A stretch of DNA of 7,537 nt from Vulcanimicrobiota bacterium (GTDB lineage Bacteria; Vulcanimicrobiota; Vulcanimicrobiia; Vulcanimicrobiales; Vulcanimicrobiaceae), in contig JABEUW010000170.1 of assembly GCA_013043945.1 (NCBI GenBank), positions 1 to 7,537 of the forward strand. The letters are read 5' to 3'. Under the pieces are notes generated by a model. It saw only the letters and a list, made by a program, of their open reading frames with translations, had not been told where the DNA came from and did no database searches. Within the stretch, counting starts at the first letter, position 1. Each line of letters begins with the position of its first letter. Made by a program: the position numbers and the translations under genes. This document shows, one piece after another, positions 4,314-7,537 of this stretch.

Positions 4314-6658
4314 AGCGCACGCTCCTTTCGGCGGCTGCCGCTCTCGCACTGGTAGCCCTCGCCTGGGCAGGGTGCGACGCCGCCGAGGGAGGCGCTTTCT
4401 GCGTAAGAACGCTCCTCGCTTCATCGCATACGCCGCTCGCCGACTCACGCATTTTCGTTACCGGGGCGGGGAAGGGCGAAGCCTACGTCGGCGTAACCGA
4501 TCGCCGCGGCATCACCTGTTTTTGGCATCTCCCGCCGGCAATTTATTTCGTCGTTGCAAGGAAGGCTCGCTATCGTGCGACATCCATAACTCTTCAGATT
4601 GAGGCGCGAAGGAATTTATCGGTTGACATGCGTCTTTTCCCAGTTGAAAAAGTCATCGCGCACGTCGTTTCCACTGGGGCGCGAAACGCTTCATATGAAA
4701 CAATCTCAAAACGATCTTCACTCTCAAAAGTAAGCTCGAGTTTACTCGCAGCGATGAATGCCGTTCCGGGCCTGCACGTCGTTGCCAGGGCCTCCGGCCT
4801 CGGTGCAATTGCGTCGATCCGCGGACAGGATCCCTCGCTCACTTCCTACACGATCAACGGGGTCAGCGTGGGAAGCTCTGCAGCCTCAACAATCGATAGC
4901 GATTTGCTTGACCAGGCTCAAGTGGATGCTGCGAGCGACATGGTCGCCTATTCGTTTCTCTCCCCATCCCTACGGCCGCTTTACCACGCCTCCGCACAGC
5001 AGGGGGCCTTTGGTCTATCGGTCGTCAAGGGATCGTTCCAGGATACCTCCGGGGTCCTTGGTATTGCCTATTCCCATGCAACGCGCACGGCGCTCAGCGC
5101 GCTCAACGGCCAAACCTACCTCGATCAGAGTGGCGCGACGTACCGTCACCTAGGAGCGGTCGCAATCACCGGAAATTACGCCGACATTTCATTTCCGCTC
5201 GGCTCCTGGGAGGCCTCGTTATCCGACGCGGTATCCACGAGCCGTAAGCTTCCGTTACCAAACATTCGAGCAGGGCCAGTGCCTGCGGGGTTCGGCCCCG
5301 GTGAGGTGCTCACATCGCAGGCGAACAACCCGCTTCTATCGATCAATGGGCTCTGGAACGATTATGCGATCTCGGCCAGCTTCGCTTCGTGGGATCAAAA
5401 CGAAGTCGACGACTATGCAACGCGGATCGTCAACCGCACGCCTTCTCCCTTTTTCTCGAGCGACACTACTCAAGGTTCCGACCTTTACTTCGGGGTGAGC
5501 ACCGCGACCGAAGCAACGCACACGACCGTTAGTTATGACATCAGCCGGTCCTCGTACCGATTTTCGGCGCTCGGTCTTCCCTTAAGTACAACCAGCATTC
5601 CACGGTCGACGATTACCCTTTCGCAAAATGGCCGATTGGGGCGGGTTCTCCTGGATCATCTAGGCCTGAGCGCCGAAATCGGCGGCGGGCATACGTCGCC
5701 CTCGATGAACCTCGCAATTCGGTGGCCGAACAAATCTGGAGTTCAGGCGTACGTCACGGCTAATGCAGGCCGACGTTTCGTCGATGCAACGGCACTTGGG
5801 GGCGCGATCGGCATGAGCGATCCAGCCACCGCAACATTCGACTGCGCAGACCGCCTCATTTCGACTACAAGCGTTGGTGTTAACACCGCTTCTCCCTCGG
5901 CGTACGGGTTCTCCGCTGGCTATGGACGACAGCTCCGCAGCGCTTGGCTCAATCTTTCGGGCTACGACGAACGCATCTACGGAACGATCGTATCGAATGC
6001 GCCGGTCGCCGCTTCGGCGATGTCGGCCGGAGCGCTCCCACTATCCGCCCTCGGGCAGCTGCAAGCTGCGTTCTCGACCATCGGAGGCTGCGCCGGAGCA
6101 GCACCCGGGCCATCGAACATTTTCTTCAGCCAAAACGTTGGAAACGTCAATGCGGAGTATCGTGGCCTAGCACTGCAAGCGCAATTGGCATTATCGCGTA
6201 ACGTCGAGCTCGATGTCCTCTACGGCCTCACACAGGCGCGATTGCTGGCGGTTCCATCGCTATTACAATCGCCGCTATCGCCATACGTTCGTTACGCACA
6301 ACTTCCAAACGTCGCACCGAGCGCACTGAACATTACCGCCGACTGGCATCCGAGCCATTACGTTGAAGCCCTGCTGAATGTCGGGTCCTCATCACGCAAT
6401 AATCAAAACAATCTGCCTGCGTACACGCAAATCAGCGCCGGTGTGCTCGTTCAACTCTCGCATCAAGCGAGCTTGAGCATTATCGGTTCGAACCTCACCA
6501 ATCAGTTCGTCGGCTATTTTGTGAGCCCCGAATACGCGGTGCCGTTGCCGACCTATGGCGGCGAAGGGTTCCCGACGCTCGCGGACCCACTACCTCATAG
6601 CGCGCTCTACGTCCAGCTCAATTTGCGCGTCGCGAGCCGTCGGCACGATCGCTTCTAA
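4310..6658 (+). CDS. TonB-dependent receptor-like outer-membrane protein
   Basis: A 782-aa outer-membrane beta-barrel transporter candidate, which would import a ligand using energy from TonB-ExbBD. Start TTG 4310 is chosen because it gives K-R-T-L-L-S plus a hydrophobic core (signal peptide, about 1-25) and overlaps the upstream stop. The open frame extends back to 4184, but only through the upstream gene. Domains: carboxypeptidase-regulatory-like/Ig-like (about 28-108, with Cys31 and Cys70), a possible TonB-box-like stretch VEKVIAHVVSTG (112-123), a plug from about 136 with IRGQDP (170-175) and YTINGVSVG (180-188), then a barrel with alternating strands to the C-terminus, ending in Phe after LYVQLNLRV. 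C512 and C594 in the barrel may pair. The plug lacks the usual RGP and NIITK-type motifs. No strong ribosome binding site is visible, consistent with coupling. Ligand unknown; the upstream microproteins, or something they bind, are candidates. Confidence 0.88.
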   Translation: MKRTLLSAAAALALVALAWAGCDAAEGGAFCVRTLLASSHTPLADSRIFVTGAGKGEAYVGVTDRRGITCFWHLPPAIYFVVARKARYRATSITLQIEARRNLSVDMRLFPVEKVIAHVVSTGARNASYETISKRSSLSKVSSSLLAAMNAVPGLHVVARASGLGAIASIRGQDPSLTSYTINGVSVGSSAASTIDSDLLDQAQVDAASDMVAYSFLSPSLRPLYHASAQQGAFGLSVVKGSFQDTSGVLGIAYSHATRTALSALNGQTYLDQSGATYRHLGAVAITGNYADISFPLGSWEASLSDAVSTSRKLPLPNIRAGPVPAGFGPGEVLTSQANNPLLSINGLWNDYAISASFASWDQNEVDDYATRIVNRTPSPFFSSDTTQGSDLYFGVSTATEATHTTVSYDISRSSYRFSALGLPLSTTSIPRSTITLSQNGRLGRVLLDHLGLSAEIGGGHTSPSMNLAIRWPNKSGVQAYVTANAGRRFVDATALGGAIGMSDPATATFDCADRLISTTSVGVNTASPSAYGFSAGYGRQLRSAWLNLSGYDERIYGTIVSNAPVAASAMSAGALPLSALGQLQAAFSTIGGCAGAAPGPSNIFFSQNVGNVNAEYRGLALQAQLALSRNVELDVLYGLTQARLLAVPSLLQSPLSPYVRYAQLPNVAPSALNITADWHPSHYVEALLNVGSSSRNNQNNLPAYTQISAGVLVQLSHQASLSIIGSNLTNQFVGYFVSPEYAVPLPTYGGEGFPTLADPLPHSALYVQLNLRVASRRHDRF

Positions 6659-6987
6659 CGGCGACGTGGACGAAGGACCGCCGTCGGAGAATCTTATTTC
6701 GCCATATTTGGAGGAGGCTTCGCGTAACCTCCAGATCCCCGCGCAGCCTGCGAAAACGTGCAATCGCGAGCCTCGACACAACGAACCGCGTCTTTCTTGA
6801 ATTCCTCGCTAAAGGTCTATCCCGAGCTGGAGGGGCCCCGCCGGGAAACGGGCAGCATGTTTTTGCCTATCGGACATCCAGCTCTCGAGGGGGGCACTTC
6901 AAGCGCTCACAACGATCACGAACGCGCGCAAAAAAGTTGGGCCGAATCTCGCGACGCGAAGAGCTAGCGGCTATCACATCGTTCCTG
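6659..6987. other. Intergenic stretch without a supportable gene
   Basis: About 330 bases between the receptor stop and the weak frame to the right. The short open frames here have no start with a ribosome binding site and no protein-like pattern I recognise. A 6-bp stem, TGGAGG (6709-6714) / CCTCCA (6728-6733), is the only notable structure near the receptor 3' end. It lacks a following T run, so I do not call a terminator. No tRNA, repeat or mobile-element end is evident. Confidence 0.6.
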
Positions 6988-7431
6988 TCATTTCGCGTAG
7001 CATGGTAATACGCGAAGTCCACGGGGAATTTTTCGTTGAAGGGCTGCGACGGACGACACCGGAGTGCCCGGAATGAGATGAACGCGGAAATATTCGCGAT
7101 CCTTGCGCCTCATTTTCCTGGTGGCCTGTACGACCTCTTCACGATGCGGCCCATTATCGTCGACCAAGTAAACCCAACCAGCCGTCACTCCTCCGGCATT
7201 CACGAGTCGCGAAATAGAGCGAATATAACGCCCAAGGTTTTGATTCGCGGCCACGACCGGCGATCCGGTTTCCATCGAGCCGGCGCATTGCACCCATTCA
7301 GGCATTTTATGAAAAAGAGGCGCGGGAATAATCATGACTGGCCAAATATTTGTCATGCGATCCGTACTACCCCCTATTCGGGTTGGCGCCCGCAGGTTCT
7401 TCCTGACCGCGCGCTTCACGAGGAGTCGCAC
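6988..7431 (-). CDS. Hypothetical protein, possibly a relic
   Basis: An open frame of up to 147 codons from a GTG at 7431; an internal ATG at 7356 would give 122 residues. Neither start has a well-placed ribosome binding site; a GGGGG run lies too far upstream of the ATG. The central part (residues about 57-96: SPVVAANQNLGRYIRS, then GWVYLVDDNG) faintly resembles the first strand-helix-strand of GT-A/GT2 glycosyltransferases, where a V-V-D-D-G/N motif binds nucleotide sugar. The protein is much too short for a complete enzyme of that type, so it could be a degraded fragment or a chance frame. The opposite strand is also open over much of this region, which weakens the case. The stop codon abuts a perfect inverted repeat. 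Low confidence. Confidence 0.33.
   Translation of the reverse strand: MRLLVKRAVRKNLRAPTRIGGSTDRMTNIWPVMIIPAPLFHKMPEWVQCAGSMETGSPVVAANQNLGRYIRSISRLVNAGGVTAGWVYLVDDNGPHREEVVQATRKMRRKDREYFRVHLIPGTPVSSVAALQRKIPRGLRVLPCYAK
6992..7016. repeat. Perfect 8-bp inverted repeat
   Basis: TTCGCGTA (6992-6999) and TACGCGAA (7009-7016) are exact reverse complements separated by 9 bases. The repeat sits at the last codons of the minus-strand frame ending at 6988. It could be an operator-like site or an RNA hairpin at a transcript end. On neither strand does a T run follow directly, so a rho-independent terminator is not supported. Confidence 0.45.
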
Positions 7432-7537
7432 CGTTTGTGCGCTCGCACAATCAACAACGATGCAATCGACATAACAGATAGGGCAACGCGCACGCCGTTC
7501 GCGTCGTGACGACTACGCTCGGGTGCGCGCTTCCTAG

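Noticed and set aside
6709..6733. Stem TGGAGG/CCTCCA after the receptor gene as a terminator
   Set aside because: Only 6 bp with a 13-base loop and no T run after it; insufficient for an intrinsic terminator.
7036..7509. A 157-codon plus-strand open frame at the right end
   Set aside because: It overlaps the minus-strand frame. Its composition is Arg/His/Asn-rich without hydrophobic periodicity and no ribosome binding site is evident. I cannot support it as a gene, though it keeps the competing minus-strand call uncertain.
1..7537. CRISPR array, tRNA/rRNA genes, insertion-sequence ends
   Set aside because: Reading through the window I saw no regularly spaced direct repeats, no tRNA-like cloverleaf, no rRNA signature and no transposase or terminal inverted repeats.

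Overview
The window looks like a piece of chromosome from a GC-rich diderm (outer-membrane) bacterium. The direct evidence for an outer membrane is a TonB-dependent receptor with its own signal peptide, plus a string of secreted proteins. The receptor's style (N-terminal carboxypeptidase-regulatory-like domain, divergent plug) reminds me of Eremiobacterota/WPS-2 and related environmental lineages. That placement is an impression from memory, not a measurement.

Layout. Positions 1-629 (minus strand) hold the N-terminal, thiamine-diphosphate-binding part of a transketolase, which runs off the left edge. Divergent from it, 737-1131 (plus) is a compact type II HicA/HicB toxin-antitoxin pair whose genes overlap by GTGA. 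Convergent with hicB, 1157-2908 (minus) is a complete exported gamma-glutamyltransferase with all the catalytic residues I could check against E. coli Ggt. A 192-bp divergent spacer containing a G9 run and a potentially folded leader separates ggt from a four-gene plus-strand cluster at 3101-6658.

The plus-strand cluster is the part worth attention. Two tandem paralogous mini-genes (60 and 63 codons) each encode a signal peptide followed by a mature peptide of about 35 residues. Both have four cysteines with identical spacing (C-x6-C-x5-C-x18-C) and a conserved NGTGG-[YF]-Y-x-AHTYN-x-C tail. They are followed by a secreted 232-aa protein of unknown family. That gene's TGA overlaps the TTG start of a 782-aa TonB-dependent receptor. 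Hairpins lie after each mini-gene, the second followed by a T-rich tract, which would suit strong peptide production with reduced read-through into the receptor. I infer a small-peptide/receptor system in which the peptides could be carriers, toxins or buffers of a ligand. Nothing in the window proves that the peptides and receptor interact.

Right end. Positions 6659-6987 show no convincing gene. At 6988-7431 (minus) there is a weak open frame of unknown identity with a short glycosyltransferase-like stretch; it may be a relic. Positions 7432-7537 show nothing I can support.
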